Assembly (NCBI GenBank): GCA_021234155.1
Contig: JAJEKV010000008.1
Span: 880,508 to 944,507, forward strand
Direction of reading: 5' to 3'
DNA length: 64,000 nucleotides
DNA from: Isoetes taiwanensis
Taxonomy: Eukaryota; Streptophyta; Lycopodiopsida; Isoetales; Isoetaceae
Below the pieces are notes generated by a model. The model saw only the letters and a program-made list of their open reading frames with translations, searched no databases and was not told where the DNA came from. Shown here in pieces: positions 1 to 15,279 of this stretch (position 1 is its first letter; the number at the start of each line of letters is the position of its first letter). The position numbers and the translations under genes were made by a program.

Positions 1-812
1 AGGTAGCTACGTTCAGTTGCATTATTGCTCTGTCAGTTAGGTTACGGGTTTCCGCGGTAGCCAGGTCTCACGCCCCAATAGGTTAAGGTCTAAAGATGTA
101 CATGCTAAGTTGCCTGAGCCGCCCCGCCGTTACCGCGTCGAGGCATTACGTAATAATGGTGGGGCGGTGTGGCGAAAGACGGCGTGGCGATTGCATCTGA
201 TATCACGTCAGACGTATATGCGCCGCCGTCTCTTTAGGCAATCACGGACCTCTAAAGAACATACCAAGAACATTAAATCTAACACTACTTAAAACAAACT
301 TTAGACAAATATGGTTTTTTAAATTAGAGTAACATGCTTTTACATAGGCTCATAGCAGGGGTAATATGGTTTTCAGGAAGTATGTTGGGAGGTATTGGTT
401 CATCCGTTCTTTCTTTAATAAAATAAAGTATTTTTATTAAAATAATTTTCTTTTAAAACATTAAAATAGATATTTAAAAGCCATATAGGTATATAGTTTT
501 TCAAAAAGAGGCACTTGGGTATAGTTTTTCAAACATATAATTAATAATGCTTTAAAACCATATGATAATATAGGTTTTATGCATTATTAACTGGTTCCGG
601 CGGTTATTATTTCTGGGCAAAATGAAGCGGAAGTTTTTAATGCCTCTTCAACACAATTTTGCGCATACTACCGCATTGTTTACAATCAGCAGCGCCTGGC
701 TAATGAAACTTCAAACTGCAGGCTGGTCTGACTGCAGTTGCTGTCGTGGAGCTTCGGCTAAACTTTCCTCTGACTAATCAACTCTCTGATTCAAACAAAA
801 TGGCTTCATTCA
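1..812. other. No gene seen
   Basis: AT-rich intergenic sequence. The short open frame at 110-292 has no recognisable domain, and nothing resembling an RNA gene or transposon end was found. Confidence 0.5.
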
Positions 813-916
813 TTGAGCTTCTCTGATTCAGCCTACGGCTATTTATTAAACTGTAGCGCTTCGCTTCATTTCTCGGCCAGCGGTTGGAATGAATGGTTTA
901 CTATGATTACAGTAGA

Positions 917-1370
917 TGGGTTGAATGTGAATGTGTTTAGGATTCACGGTGTTTTGGGATCTGAGTGTTTTACTCGCAGGCCGCGCTTTAGATTAGAGCA
1001 GGTTAGCATTAAGAAGAGGTATGTTTTGAAATATAGAATAGATCGGAGATATTGTAAACAGTTGGGAATATGAATAGAATAACATTATGAGCGGTTATTT
1101 CATATTACTTCTTCTATTTCATTTATGCATTCTTCAAGCACAAACTGCACTGAAGGCTGCTAACCGGGTTAGGGTGGATGGGTTTATGATTGCGGATGAA
1201 TGGATTTAGAATAGATATGGAGTTAAAATGAATGTGTTTCGCAGAGATTCGGTGTTTTTGAGATTAGAGTGTTTTAAAGCAGGCCATGCTTTAGATTAGA
1301 AACAGGAGTTAAGAAAAGGGCTATATTTTAGAAATGTAAACTTAGTCGGAATATTATGATGAATTACAAA
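917..1370. repeat. Diverged direct repeat, two copies about 280 bp apart
   Basis: Copy one (about 917-1080) and copy two (about 1205-1370) share an ordered series of words: 'gaatgtgttt', 'cggtgtttt', 'gattagagtgtttt' or close variants, 'caggcc', 'gctttagattaga' and a final 'gaatat' stretch. They differ by many substitutions and small indels, so the duplication is old. No coding potential is evident. It may be a fragment of a dispersed repeat family. Confidence 0.55.
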
Positions 1371-1883
1371 GATATAAATAGGAACAGCACATTATAGACA
1401 TATATTTTATTTCTTATTGCTGTCCTATTTCATTTATACTTGTTCACTATTTTGCCTAACTTCTTGCCATATTTATACATTAGTACCCTAATGTTTTAAA
1501 GAAACAAATAGTCACATTTATACATACAGGAAAAATAGATGTATTCCCGGATATGCAAGAAGCGAAAACAACATTGAGCCGAGATAGCTTGCATAATACT
1601 CTCTCTTAAGATTGGGCTTGAAATCGCTGCCCGGTAGCATTTAGATCCAATCATTATAGTGTGGGAAGTTTTTCCAAAAGCGGCGGTAGCGTTCTACAAT
1701 CATTTAATTATAAAAACAATACAGCGAAATGTGCTTACGAATTGTTTGAACCTATAATTACACATTCTTTTAAATGAGCTGAATATATTTTCTAATTGGT
1801 GTTTTCCTCGTTTCTAGTATAATTCATGGCGGGCTGCAAGCCGATTTTTAACGCAACTAGAAGAGGACAATCAGGTGGATGAT

Positions 1884-2165
1884 TGTATAAGTTAACGTTC
1901 TTCGTGGCTATTCAAAACTCTGGGGAGGATGGAAGCCATAGATAGTCTTATTCGAATGGATGGAAGAGATGTCTCATCTTAAGCGAAAATACAAACCCGG
2001 ACCGTTAGGCTGGTGATCACGGTGTATAAGTTAGTTCTTCCGTAGCTATTCAAAACCCTCTGGAGGATGGAGAAGCCATCGTTAGTCTTGATACGAATGG
2101 AAGATGGACATCATCTTCACGTAGCGAAAATACAAACCCGGACTACGATTTGGCTAGTACGTGAT
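1884..2165. repeat. Tandem duplication, unit about 139 bp
   Basis: Unit one (1884-2022) and unit two (2023-2165) both run from 'tgtataagtta' through 'gctattcaaaa', 'gaggatgga', 'agccat', 'tagtctt' and 'gcgaaaatacaaacccgga'. The last word is identical in both. Small indels separate the copies. Single tandem duplication with no recognised function. Confidence 0.7.
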
Positions 2166-5100
2166 GTAGGGCCTCACGTACCATTTTGTAGAAGAAGCCT
2201 TTAAATATGTAACAACTGCGGCGCATTGAAGCATTTGATATGTAATATATAACTCCACGCTGGCATATTTTGGTAATCTATCTATTGCAGCACAGCCCCC
2301 ATTCTCTCAATATATTTAATCAATGAACTTGTTACTTTATTATGCTTATTTTGCACATCGAAACATTGAAATCCTTTAGTCTCCCCGATACATTTGGCCA
2401 ACGAAGGTAATATGCATTTTTGATTAATGTGGTTAGCACAGAGGCTGGCTAAGCAACTTATCAAAGATCAATGTATTCAAAATAAGTTATGATCGATAGG
2501 TATAGCTTCTTTGTCGAGTGCATGCATACCTTTTGGAAGGCGTTCTTTTGAAGCCGCTTACTTTTCTGGGCCTTCCCTCTCGATTGTGTTGACGCGGGAT
2601 GTCTTCTTACGGAAGGAAAACCATCCTCATAGTTGCAAATTTATAATGCTAACTTTACAAGCTGTTTCCAAGAAGGGACACACCATGCACATGAATTAAG
2701 TTCAGGTCTTGATTTTGCATGACTAAGTCGGCCTTCAGGTTTGTTGTTAATGAATTAGCGATGCTCTTCTCCCATACGATAATTGAAGCATTAAAGAATG
2801 ATTTCACATGAGCGATCTTCAAGAATATAAATATGTTTCCAAACGATCTTTAAAATCGATGTAGCACTCACCATAGTTAGAGGTGACACTGATAAGCGTC
2901 GATCGGTCGGGGCGGTCGGCCAGGAAGAAGTCGGCGGAAGTTGTCGAGTTTCTTGTAGAAAAAATTAGGTGGCGGACTTGAGGCATAATAAAATGGCGTA
3001 CTATAAGCGTTCTTGAAAATAATAAGGAAAATATTGAGTGGATTTGTTTTGGCATAAGAAAATTAGAGTTTTAATTTAAATGAGTAGGATAAAGCGGTTA
3101 ACCGCCGTGAGGACCAATTGCAATTTAAAATGGGATAGAAATAAAGAGGTTGATAAATACACTTATCGCAATGCTCATTGAATCGTCCCATAACATTTCA
3201 TTGAACTTCTGATTGTATATATAGTGATAGGGTCGAGAGGTAGAAGGCATGTTTGGTGACGGCCCAACTTACTTCAGAAACTCGCAAATTCATGGCACTT
3301 TCAGTAATATGTATACTATTTCTTCTCGATTTCTCTCTGATTTTACGTATTTATTTTTAGCAGGATTTGTCTCTGCATCTGTATTTGTTTTTATCATTTT
3401 CTCTCCTTTGTCTACGTGACTATTTCTACTTTTATATTGTTTTACGTGTGTCTCACATTTCTCTTGCTTTTACTACCTTGTTTGCGTGTTTCTTGACTTT
3501 AAATCATCTTCTCACCGTACTGCTGTGTTTTGCATTCGATTCTTATAATCTAGTAGTTTTAATTATAGTTTCTGCACTTTGTTTGTTTATAGATTTTGTT
3601 ACGTGGTACTCAGTGATTCTTTGGGTATTTTAACAACCTACTGCGTATATACTTATATATATACGGCGTGCAGCGGGCCTCATATAAAAATAAACAGAAG
3701 CGATTTATAATATAAACGTCTCTTATATACTTGATGATTGTTTTGGTGTCTGCGATACTTGCATGTATACCATTTATGTTTTCCGTTGTGAAATTCACAT
3801 CAAAGCGGCTGCGTCAGCAATTTCGTATTCTCACCATGATTGTAACTTTGAGATCTTCTAAAAATGTGAAAAAAATCAAAACAAGTCTGCGAGATTCGCG
3901 GGACATACGGCGCCGAAAAACCAGAATGGAGGAAAGATGTATACATTTGCGGGTGGCATCACGTTGGCGTGCATGGGCGATACCCTTTGGAATAATAAAG
4001 CTCCAGGTAGAACTCCATGTCGATCTACGAGAGACTCTTGAATGGTATGTGAGATCTCCAGACCTAAGCGGAAGCAGTCTTATTTTTCATGTGTGTCTTG
4101 ATTAAGGAAGCTGAATCAAATAGAAAAGCAAAATTATTACGATCATCTTTGAAAACAGGGGCGATTCGCACTAGCCAGTATTACTTAGGCGGGTGAGAAA
4201 AATAAAGGCTTGGTAATCTGCGGCTGCGTGCGGTTCAACTAGAAACCTAAGAGGATGAGGCCGCGGATAAACACTTACTCTTCTTCAAATTTGGGTAATT
4301 TGAGCCATTAACTTGCAAAAAATATATTATGAAGGTCTCGGGTGGCCAGAAACAATACAGGCCATCGACTGGTGGCTTTAGAAGATGCAAGTTCTAGAGG
4401 TAGGAAGCGGCGAGGCGCTCTCGCATTATTTGACCCCAGTGATGGCGATAAGGCAGTTAGAGGCCATAGGCAAACTCAAGAAGAGTATCGCGACAGTATC
4501 GCAGGCGCTTAACGCTACGCATCGGTCCATGTTCGGCCGGGCTTTTCGGGTCCCATGAAGGCTATGTTTGTCGGCGAATCCAATAAGCGGCCTTTGTTAG
4601 AAATAGTCAACGGCATCAGCGCGAAAAGCCGGTGGGTGCCAATGCTGCGTGATCTTAATTGCCTTTTGATCTGAAAGGCGAAGAAGGTGTTGATATGGAA
4701 TAAACTTGAAAGATTTCATTCACAGCACGGATATTCACTTCACTTGATAATAGATGGCCGGCGGTGTTGGGCGCGAAGGTTTTGATCAGTCAAGCACAAA
4801 AAGCTGGAAATCGGTTATTCACATAGACTATGCCGATTAATTGCGGTTCCTCATTGGCTCAACAACATTGTGAGAACTAGCGAAAATCGACGCTCTTTGA
4901 ATGACATGGAAAAGACATTCCTATACAAAGGTATTTCATTCGAGGATTTCACGTAAACCCGTGCAGGCAAACTTGGGGGTTTTAATTGTAGGTCAGTAAA
5001 GGCGAGGCGGCGGGTTGGTTGTCTGAAAAAACTTTGATATTTCTAAGCGGTGCTCCCACTTAAGCGTTAGGAGCTGATTGGGTGAAATGGCGCTCATGGA

Positions 5101-8100
5101 TAGGGTGAGGTATGGCTTCTGCTTATTTGGATCGACGGGTTAGTTTAAAACCTTGCCTCTAGTTTCTTCTAAACTTTATTTTGCCAGAGCTTTGAATCGG
5201 TATGTTTTGGGCAAAAGAAGCTATCGGATAAACATCTGGGGTTTCTATGTTTCATGTCTGGTTGGAGGCAGTCCGCGATCCACCAGTGCGTAGTCAGTTG
5301 TGCATCTTTTACTGTGTTGACTTACGGCACTTTTCCTTATTCATGAGTCTTTAGAAGAACCTTTGGCACTATCTTTCTTTGAAGAAGTTTGAAATATCAG
5401 TAACAAGTTTTGAACAAGAGTTAATGGAGTAAGGCAAGAGCAAACTTTATTTTAGGCTGAGATCTGTTGAAAGACGATTTTTGTAAAATTTGCATAAATT
5501 CTGTTTTGGGTTTTGTTGTTTGGTTTAAATTGTTTATAAAGGATAACTACAGAGGACTATAGGACCGATCTACAGATAAATACTTATGAAGGGGCAAAGC
5601 GGTAAATCATGCTACTTACATTGTCATTGTCGTTTCTTTTCTTGCAGGCATTGCTCATCTTCTCTTGCTAATAATCTGATTCTCCTCTCTGACTTTCCAT
5701 GCGTTCTTCAAATGCCACAAAACAAAGCGAACTTCCATTTGGCACATCTTTGACACGCTTGTCTCATGCATTGAGTAGGTGATAAGGTTTGGATGCAAGC
5801 TGCTTGAGATCACTGGTGCGAGGTTTTATAAGATGTTGCCATGATCAGCCTGTTTATGCTGTAAGAAGTTTGTGGAGATAGTCTTGTAGTTTCTTTCTAG
5901 GGATTGGTGCGAAAATTTGATGTCTGCGATAAAAGTGATAAAGTAGCGTGTTCGTTAGAAGGGTTTTGCTTATTTCCTTGAGGAGTAAATATTATTACGA
6001 TTTGGTGAGGTATAGGGTAGTCTGGAGTATATTCAAGCGATGCTCTTTTTGGCTGAATGAAAGGGTCCTCGGTTTCTTCTCATTTCATCTTCTAAAATAC
6101 TGGAGAGTTTTCCTTTGGAATAGATTTCTCTTTAAGTTTTCTCTCTGAGGTGGATGTTTCTTTCCGGGATTCTTTTTTTTTTTTTGCACCATTAGTCGTT
6201 CATTTTTTTTTTTTGCTATACAAGGTTTATTTTTTGAGCATCACTCCTAGAATCTTTGGATTTGCATAATAGGATAGGCAATAGGAATCAAGCTATGCAG
6301 GTACTACTTCACTATTCTCTGCTCGTTTTTGTTCTTTTGTCCTGGCTGGCAGAATATACAGAAATTTAATGTTCTCTAAAATATAGTTTTTTTTTTTTAT
6401 GTTTTACGAGATAGAGAATGTACACTTTCTTTTTGCAGCATGTGGAGCAAATTTGGACTTTTTATGCGTGGAGAGCCATGGCATTTGGCAGTATGTATCA
6501 TTCTAGGAATAGCAGATGGCAAGCTTCTTTTGCATTTGTTTGATATTTTTTTTGCAAATGAACTATAGAATGTAAGGAGATATGCACTTGGGTCCCAAAT
6601 CTAGCGGTTATAGATTTAGAAATGAATGTAAATCTCCTTTTTTTGTGCTATCACGAGTTTTTTGTGCTATAAAATTTTTGTACACACATATTTTTGGTAT
6701 ATGTTTTCACCCATGCGTTTTCTAGCTACATAAGCCTCGTGTTAGCTATTTTTGTTGTATTAGTTATACTTGAGACTTAAGGATGGGAATGCTACTTTAA
6801 ATGATTACCACATTGAAGCATATGAAGTGTGCTTTGACCTCATGATCTTAAAATTAACTTTCTTTCTTTGCTTTAACCAAGAAAGATCCGACAAAGACAT
6901 TTTATAAAATAAGCGTTGATCAAGAAATTTTTTGTGATGACTTTCTACGGATTTTGATTCATATAATTTCTTTCATTTTGTTCTTTTCTTTATTTCTTCC
7001 TTGGGACTTAAGTTCTATATAGGTACAATGCTTTATAATTGTATTTAGGCTGTATGCATTTAACTATAAGTAAGCGGTCTGTTTGAGCCTTTATGGAACT
7101 TTCTAGGGTTCAAATCCACTTAGGTACGCTTGAACAATTATACCAGGAATCTAGGTTATGCGTTTTGGAAGGGCGGGATGTTGGGAAGGGTGACGTTTTC
7201 AGTCCAGGCAATAGCTTTTGCATCCATGTATCATGGCATGAATGGCGATTTTGAAGTCTTTGATTACTTTTGTTTTCACATTTCCACTGAGAATTAATAA
7301 TCTGCTTATTTCGTGTTGGCATTGTGAAATATTTATTGCAGCAATTGAACATGTGACCGACAAGTCACCTCTTATAAGTTAGCATTGTCAATGAATTTTA
7401 TGTAACCTTAGACCAATTTATATCCAAATTTACAGCAGAACTCACATAGACGCATGCCATATATATGTAATTATGAACATAAGCCTTTTATATACTTGCG
7501 GCTTAGCGCCAGGCACGTAGCTAACTATTTGGCATTGCAAGGACGGTTATTTGCCATAATTCACTGATCTTATAGGTTATGATGTTATGGGTTTACATAA
7601 TATTCTAAGCGAGGTGCACCACGGACTGCCACAGTGCAAATTGGTCTACATCAATCCTACGACTGACGTATATTTGGAGCCTCTGGACACCTCTTTCACG
7701 TTTGATTATGCTCAATTGGAATTGGGGGCATACATGATTTTTAGATGAATCACGAGTTTGCCTGGGTTTTGATGGTCCCTGTCAGTGCCTCTATACGGTT
7801 TCGACATTTAAGCTTTAGAGAATGTAAATCACAAGGATTGAACCTCACTAGAAAATACAACTCAATGTCCTAATAAAAGCTACTAGCAAAATCTAACTAG
7901 TGAGGCTAATGTGACTATTTTTTGTCTTACGTCTATGTTTTTTATAATACATTGTAGATTGTTTTTGGGAGTATGGTCTATGGTTTCCCAGGTATATCTG
8001 TATCCGTCCCCCACTGGACCCTCTGTTATTTTATGCATATTGATGTTAACCTCCCTTTGAGGTGACATAGGTTATGGTCACTTATGGGTTGCCATTAGCC

Positions 8101-11100
8101 TCTGACCGCCCATAGGAGTGTTGCCATAGGGTTGGGACCATACTTTACTGCATGGGGTTAGGACATTACAACGACCACTTGAAACCATTGGCCAACATTT
8201 CCAGCATCCCACATATGCCAGCATTTATAAACCATTGACCGACATTTCAACATTTATAAAACGACGGCCCAACATTGGCTAGCCAGTTATGAAGCTATTA
8301 CGTCTTGTTGATCTTGCCTTATATCTTTCGGCTTGGGGGCAATTGTCATTCAACTCCTAATCAATAGATCCTTTTCCAACCTTGCCGACATGATGTTAAT
8401 CCCCTTTTAACCTTTAATATGGGCTTCTATTTTGAATAATCAAACTCAAACCCTACAACAAATAAGCAGCTAGCTCTTATAATAAATAAAAAAATATTCA
8501 AAAAATGATGTGGTACCATATGTGCTACAAGGGCTAGGACTTTCTTATGGTGTCGGTATGTATAGGAGGGTATGGATTGCTAGTTGGGACTGGAGTACAT
8601 GCGGATAAGGGGCCAAAAGGTAAAATTCATAATATGCGTATGGTTGGGGTTTAAGCGCGAAAGTCACGTATCTGAGGGGGTTCGATGGAGCCCTTGCGCC
8701 ATATGCTCTATATGCGAGGTGAGGCGGAGTTTCATTTTTCACACACTGCCCTGATGCGGTGGCTTCATTTTCCCGTAACTAATGCGGAACGCTGGAAACC
8801 GGCCCGGTATGATTTGCTGCTTTAATGTGCATGTGCTATGGCGTTCCAATCGCGCCCGAGCGTTTTAGATTATCCGGATTTGAAGCCTTTGGCGTGCCGA
8901 AGCGTTTCTTGTAGAAATCCGTGATTAAGCGCGCTGGCGCGTTCCCTATCATGTTATTGTGTTTTACAGCGGCTGTCTGTTTATTTTATCTATGATACAT
9001 AATTTTGCGGTCAAGTAGTTAGGCTTGCGCTTTCTCGTAACTAATGGATCGAATGGGAAACCAATCACTTAGGCAGACAAGGCGATAAGAGTGCGGGTGA
9101 AATTACTGAAGGACAATGCTGTGCAGAAGCCATAATGCAGGACCAAGAGCACCAGATCAAAGAAGAAAAGAAAAAGGATGGTGGGTGCTTTAACAGGAAG
9201 CCAGCGGTGCTTAAGGATGCAGATTATTTTTCTTAGGTGTGGGGAAAGAAATTGGAGGTGCAGGGCCTTCTCTTTGCGGAGAAAGAAGTTTGATTAATAG
9301 CTCCTTCCACATTTGGCGTCCCACTTGAGAGGATAGAGAAGGCACAAAGTTGGTACGAAGGAATTGATGCGTGTCCTGGGGGTGCATAGAAAGGAAGTTG
9401 TCTACAAAGCGCGTCTGCAGGAGTAAAGCGCGATATCTTTTCGAAGAAGATCTGCTGAACAGCTAAAGATATGAAGTCTAAAAGAACATTTGGCTGCAAA
9501 AGGCTTCTGAGAACTACATCTTATCCAGGAGATAGGCTTAATCAAAAGGCCTAGCATTATCTAATGATGATATTAAAGAAATATGTTTTGGTCAAAAGAT
9601 TTTTATATGGAAAAGGCAAAGTAGAAGAGGCAGCTGAAGGGGATTCACATGAAAGTGGCGTCGACCTAAAGAAAAAGTTGCTTTGGTGAAAAGAGGCGGT
9701 CCTTTTTTCTATAAGGTGTCACTGGTTATAAGTGTACTTGCATACGGGCGATATAGGTGATGGGCAAGCGGTATCACTCATTTGTTCTTGATAGCGGTGG
9801 CGCGAAGGATGGACACAAGATGATTGCAGCGCAGCCTTCTAACTTCCAGCACATGCGGTGGTTTTGCGGTGCGGGGTCATTGCGCCGCACGCCGGTAGCG
9901 GTTTACGCTCCACGACATGTCTGGCATGCGCTATCTGCTGCGATGATCCGCCGAATCGGCCAAAGTGAAGCGGGTAATGATAGATGAAACAAAGAAGATG
10001 AGTTGATGCCGAAGCGGGTCTCGCGCTGTCACTTTATGATAGCCATTATGGATGATAAAGGCCATAGAGACTTAAGGGAGCAGGAGGTGAGGAAGATTTG
10101 CTTGGCGATTGCTACTCGGCTAGATGAACCCCTAGTGAAATGTTTTTGTAACCGAATCCGTCTTTGAAAGACAGGGGGCGAAATTTGCAGTCTGGATGGA
10201 CCTTATGAAGGGCGAAGAGGAGAGGAAGAAAAGCTGGGTGATACGTCCTTAATTCACCAATCCAGTACTTATGAGCCTACTTGTGGCTAAGGAGGGTGAA
10301 GCAGTGCAGGTTTTCTTTGGCCGCTTTAGGGTTTTCTGATTGAAGCTATGCACACTTTAGAGTCAGCATGATGGGAGTTTCATGTTGGAGATTTATGGCT
10401 GGGTAGGAAGCTGCGACTGGCTAGGAAATGCAAAAGTGGCGATTACTTACATTAATCCCAAGCCAGGAATACGCTTGATATTTTTACGAGAGTGCTAGAG
10501 AGGTGGCACCGGGGAGCTCCGATAAGGGTGATTACTTTAAGAAAAGAAGCGCCACCTCTAAGGCGAATTACATACGAGATCTGGCCTTTAAAGCGGGAGG
10601 ATGCCAAGAAGCGTTTTGTGTGAATGAATTTGCGACAGCAGTAGGACGGCTTTATGACGCGAGAGATGGAATTCATATACTTCCAATCACATATGAAACT
10701 CACGACCCAGGAAGGGATAGCGAACAACAAATCCAAGCCGAGACAAAATCAGAGATGATAAGAGTGCCAGGTCGAAGAAACTCTGATGGGGTGCAGCATA
10801 AGGCAAATGAAATATCAACCATAGTTCAAACACTAAGTGGTTGACGCCGCTGGCGGAGACCAAAGACAGCAGAGTAAAGCTCATCATTCGGAAGTTGAAA
10901 AGACGGGAGGTTGGGACTGGGACATGCGGGTGCGGTGGGTTTCATTTACTGCAAAAATTTTCAAAGCAACATTAGCCTATGTAGTACATACAGAAAACAA
11001 ACAGAACACGTCACGAAATAGGTATATCGGCCGTATAAGAAGGAAGATACTAGGAGCCAAGCTTTCACTTTATTTCGTTGTGCAATTTGGTGCATGATAA

Positions 11101-13540
11101 GGAATGAAAATATCTGAAAGAGATTTGAGTAGTTCCACGAACTACAGAATAAGAGCATCTGTTTGGTCCGAAACAAAATATAAATCATTTAAAACCGAAA
11201 GAGATCGACGAGGTAAAATATTTGTGAAAATGCTTAGAGAACTTTATTCTGTGACTTTGAAGCGTTGAGGGGAAGGAAGGCATCATTTATAGTTCCAGTG
11301 ATGATGCCTTAAGGTATTTGCTTCAATCAGTCGCAGTCACTAAATCCGCTTCATCCACCATCATCACGATATGGTCATCACGGATGATGATTTTTCTACT
11401 TAAAAACCAAATTTGAGGGTGTCATTGCAAAATAGTATTAGAGGATATGGTGAGTCGAGGAAATAGAGAAAGTACACCCTATATGATCGGACGAGTGTGG
11501 AAGAACACGAGAAAGAGTATGCTTGAAAGGAGCTATTTTGATATGTATACCAACAAATATGAAATATCGATACAAAGAAGTTTAATATATTTAAATAATT
11601 GTAAAAATCTGAAATTGTTCTGAAAATAGACTATATATATTGTTGAAGAATATAGATTGTGTAATTATCTTAAAAATAGTTTGCAACCAATGACCACACC
11701 TTTACGTTCTGTATTTGTTAAATTATGGCCGGAATTTTGTCATAATTTGTTTACTTGATTACTCTAAATATAATGGTGGTATATTTCTTGTCAAGTACAA
11801 ATTAAGCAGTCTGATTTGTACTATAGAAAAGCCTTGTTTCATCTCCGGCTTAGATATTTAATCAGTCCCTTGTTATTATTTATTTTACTCTAAGATTTTG
11901 TATTGAATTAAGGTGATTTGGTATTAAAATACTACAAATTGCACAGTTTTCATATTTACTTTCCCCTACGATCCATATCTTAGATCAAATTGCATCTTAT
12001 TTTACTTTTTACAACAACCATCAAATTTTCCACAAAGGGAGTGTAAGCAGATTCGGACTGAAAATGCAAAAAGCAGGAAGTAAAAAATATACCAGGTTGA
12101 AGTCCCAAAGAAAATGATGAAAATAAGCTTTAACTTGGCGTGATTTTTTGGAATAGACATAATCCCAAATATTTGAATGATGGTTTTCAAATATATCCTC
12201 GTCATCCTCTCCTTTTCCAGCCTCCTCTTCCTGGGTGTTGACCCATAGGTACGCTCCTTGCCATTGATTCAAAGCATGCGCACTTGGCGACCGTGTAGAA
12301 TAGCGGATATTGATCACGGCCGCCGCGCGGGGGGATCAAGTTCTTGACAAAGGAAAACTGATTCCTTTATTTGTGTGAATTATTGAAAATGAGCTCAGTA
12401 CATAGGCGGGAATACCTTATTTAAATCTTTAAAGGCCTGTCTTAGATGCAAAATTGGCGAAATTTAAACTGCCCGCATTCAGTGCGTCCCAGAGCTCAAG
12501 CCTAGGTGAACAACTCAGAATTTGGGGCCCGATCAAACATGCACATGTACTAAGGATAAGCCTTCTTTTCCTTAAAAGAGCGTTAAATATGATCTTTTCG
12601 GGTAGCTTTGCAATAAGAGCCGAGGGTATTACGGATACTTTTTAGAGCGATGAAGTCGTCATCACCGCCGGAAGATACATGCACCAAGGTTTGTAAAGGA
12701 AACATTGCAATAAAATGTATTCTTTGTACTAATGTGTATCTCCACCTAATGGAATTTTGTTGAACCTACGAGCACATTATACAAATCAACCCCACTTACG
12801 GCGAACAAACCACTGTAATGCGGTCTATTTGCATTATACATAGGCAAAAGTATCTTTGGTAAGGTATCAAAAGCGAGCGTCGAGGACACATGCTGACAGC
12901 ACTCACATAGCACCCCATATAGCAGCTTGTTTAAGGTATTTACTAATTTACTAACGCATGGTAATTGGGTAATCAATAGAAATATGCTAACTAACTCAAC
13001 TAACTAACCATTGGGGAATACTATGATAGAATAGTACAACCGAGGGTCTTTGATCTCTAAGTCTTTGGGGCAGTTTTTGACACCACTACTTCTTTGCTAT
13101 AGAACTAATTAGAAAAACTGACATATCTCATATACTACTATTGTATATAATATCTTGAACTTTCATGGCCTCTTGGCATTTCTACTGACTTATTATAATG
13201 GTGACGCATCTTAAAAGAAGTTTTAGAACGCACTATTGAAATTTCTCACCACTTGCATACTAAACCATTGTAGTACTTCCTTTAAGCACACTTGAATTTT
13301 TCATTTTGCTTATTAATATGTGTCAAGTTTAATCATACATTCATACCGTCCTATGTGTCTTGAGGAGTCCGTTTTAGGCCACATTTTGTGCTTTGGAGCA
13401 TAAATTGGTATTACTAATTAGAATAAGAAAGATGTATTAGCTCAGATATACTGGGTGTGCCAAAGAGATTTTCTGGTTACTTGCCTTAATACCTACTAGG
13501 AATTTGAAAAAAAGATAGAAATTCATGTGTTGTGACTTTT
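2166..13540. other. Long stretch without a supportable gene
   Basis: No open frame here carries a domain I recognise, and none shows convincing splice-linked continuation. The T-rich frame at 3367-3633 codes a low-complexity hydrophobic string. The frames at 3731-4105, 9757-9987 and 10503-10844 are the longest, with no recognisable motif. Purine-rich, relatively GC-rich blocks at about 4.2-5.2 and 8.7-11.1 kb alternate with AT-rich sequence, suggesting old unrecognised repeats. Long poly(T) runs occur at about 6172-6213 and 6389-6400. Confidence 0.5.
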
Positions 13541-15279
13541 TATTTTAGGATTTGAGGTGCTTATTCGTACTGGTTGACCAATCAAACTCATTTGCTGACC
13601 CTCCGACGTTAAAGAGCAATCAACAAAACTACTATTTTTAAGAACTTTTCAAAATTATTTTTTATAACTTCACTATTTACCGGTTGAGAATTGTATTCCT
13701 TTTAATTCATTAGTCAATGCCCACTAGCATACCTCCATGACGTTTGAGAAGATCGAGTAAAAATTACTAGTTTTTGTAAATTTTATAATTACTATTTATA
13801 GATATATACTTTTGGGTTTGAAGAGGGGCAATCCCTAGAATAGAGGGAAGAGATTAGGCATCGGGAACTATTGTCATTGTGAGGCCGATTTAAAATCAAT
13901 ATGTAATGTGTTAGGAATATACCATATGAATGGCGGAGATCACGGAAAAAAGAGGAAGATGTTGAAACATCACTTGTTAGTATTCGCGGGCAGATGGAAT
14001 ATATCACGTAGGATGGTTGGAAGTGTTCATATCTGAAGATAGAATCGACAAGCGGTCCGATCTGAGATAAGTAGAAATCTTGTATGCTTTAAGATGGAGT
14101 TAACATGCTTTCGACAACTAGTAGAAGTCACGAGATGGTAAATACATATATATTTGGATAGATTCAGCTATGATAAATATAGCAGCAAAAGCTGATGCTT
14201 TCGGAGAATGTCACGAGATACAAAGCGACAATATGAGAGACCTGGCTGCATAATATCCTCCGGATCTTTGTTAGGGCTCGGATTTCATAGTAAAAGGGTC
14301 CATTGAAAAGTTTGAAAATATGTCATTTAAGCATTAACGGATCTTTGAAGTCTAATTCGCGAAAGGCACAATTGATAATGGCGACCCTCACGTAATAGCC
14401 TATCGCTTTATTTCCACAGGGGACATTTTAGTCCATCAAAATTTCGACTCAAATCGTACAGCAGGAAATTATCTCGTCGCCATTTTAAGGATTGTAGCAC
14501 GAGGTGGCCCAGTGAAGTAGACCTAATCTTGGTGCAGTATAGAAAGGGTCTGGAGGTGTTGGGCAAATGGGTTTATTTTAGATGGTTCCTCATGTGTGTG
14601 CGCAGGGCTCGGCTTTTAAAATTATGAGATGTAGATATTTTTGTTATGAATATGAAAGAGGATGCATTGTGCATGGGAGTGTTTGGGAAGGAGGATTTAC
14701 AGCATGAATGTAGCAAGACATTCAATGTTACTTAGGATATGAAGTTAGACTTGAAAGATGGCATCAACACATGCCCAAGAGTTTTGCCTCCTCTTCAGTA
14801 TTACTTCTAAGATAGTTAGAAAATAGTAATGTGAGAAAGAGACGCTATAGGCGGAGACTAAGAGAGTGATATGATAAGCGCGTACAAGGCTATTACGGAT
14901 TCTCGTGCCAATATAAATTGATTGTGGAGTAGGTGCTCGCATTCATGTATGATCGCGGACGTTAAATACACCGCTTCATTTTGGAGAATAAGGGTTGTTG
15001 AATGGGCCTCAAATGCGGAAGATTGTTTAGAGGCAATTTGAACTATAGTTGTTCTAAATGAACCTCTACATCTTGAGGAGAGGGGTTTTGGGAACATGGG
15101 AAAAATTTAATCTATCAATGACTACGAGATCGCTAAGGTCTGTGAAACCACACACACCTAATGGGGTTATTTGTAGTCAATGTAACACCATGCTCAATGG
15201 CACACTATTTCACCAGTTAATATTCTTTGACTTTGCTTGCTCCTCCTACGTTTTTACTAGGGGCAGCCTATGATGGCAC

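Noticed and set aside
3367-3633. 88-residue hydrophobic frame resembling a membrane protein
   Set aside because: The DNA is a T-rich low-complexity tract; Leu/Phe/Val/Ser runs are what such DNA codes by chance, and there are no partner exons or domain.
10503-10844. 113-residue frame as a possible gene
   Set aside because: No recognisable domain, overlaps a similar-length frame on the other strand, and lies in a purine-rich block that tends to lack stops.
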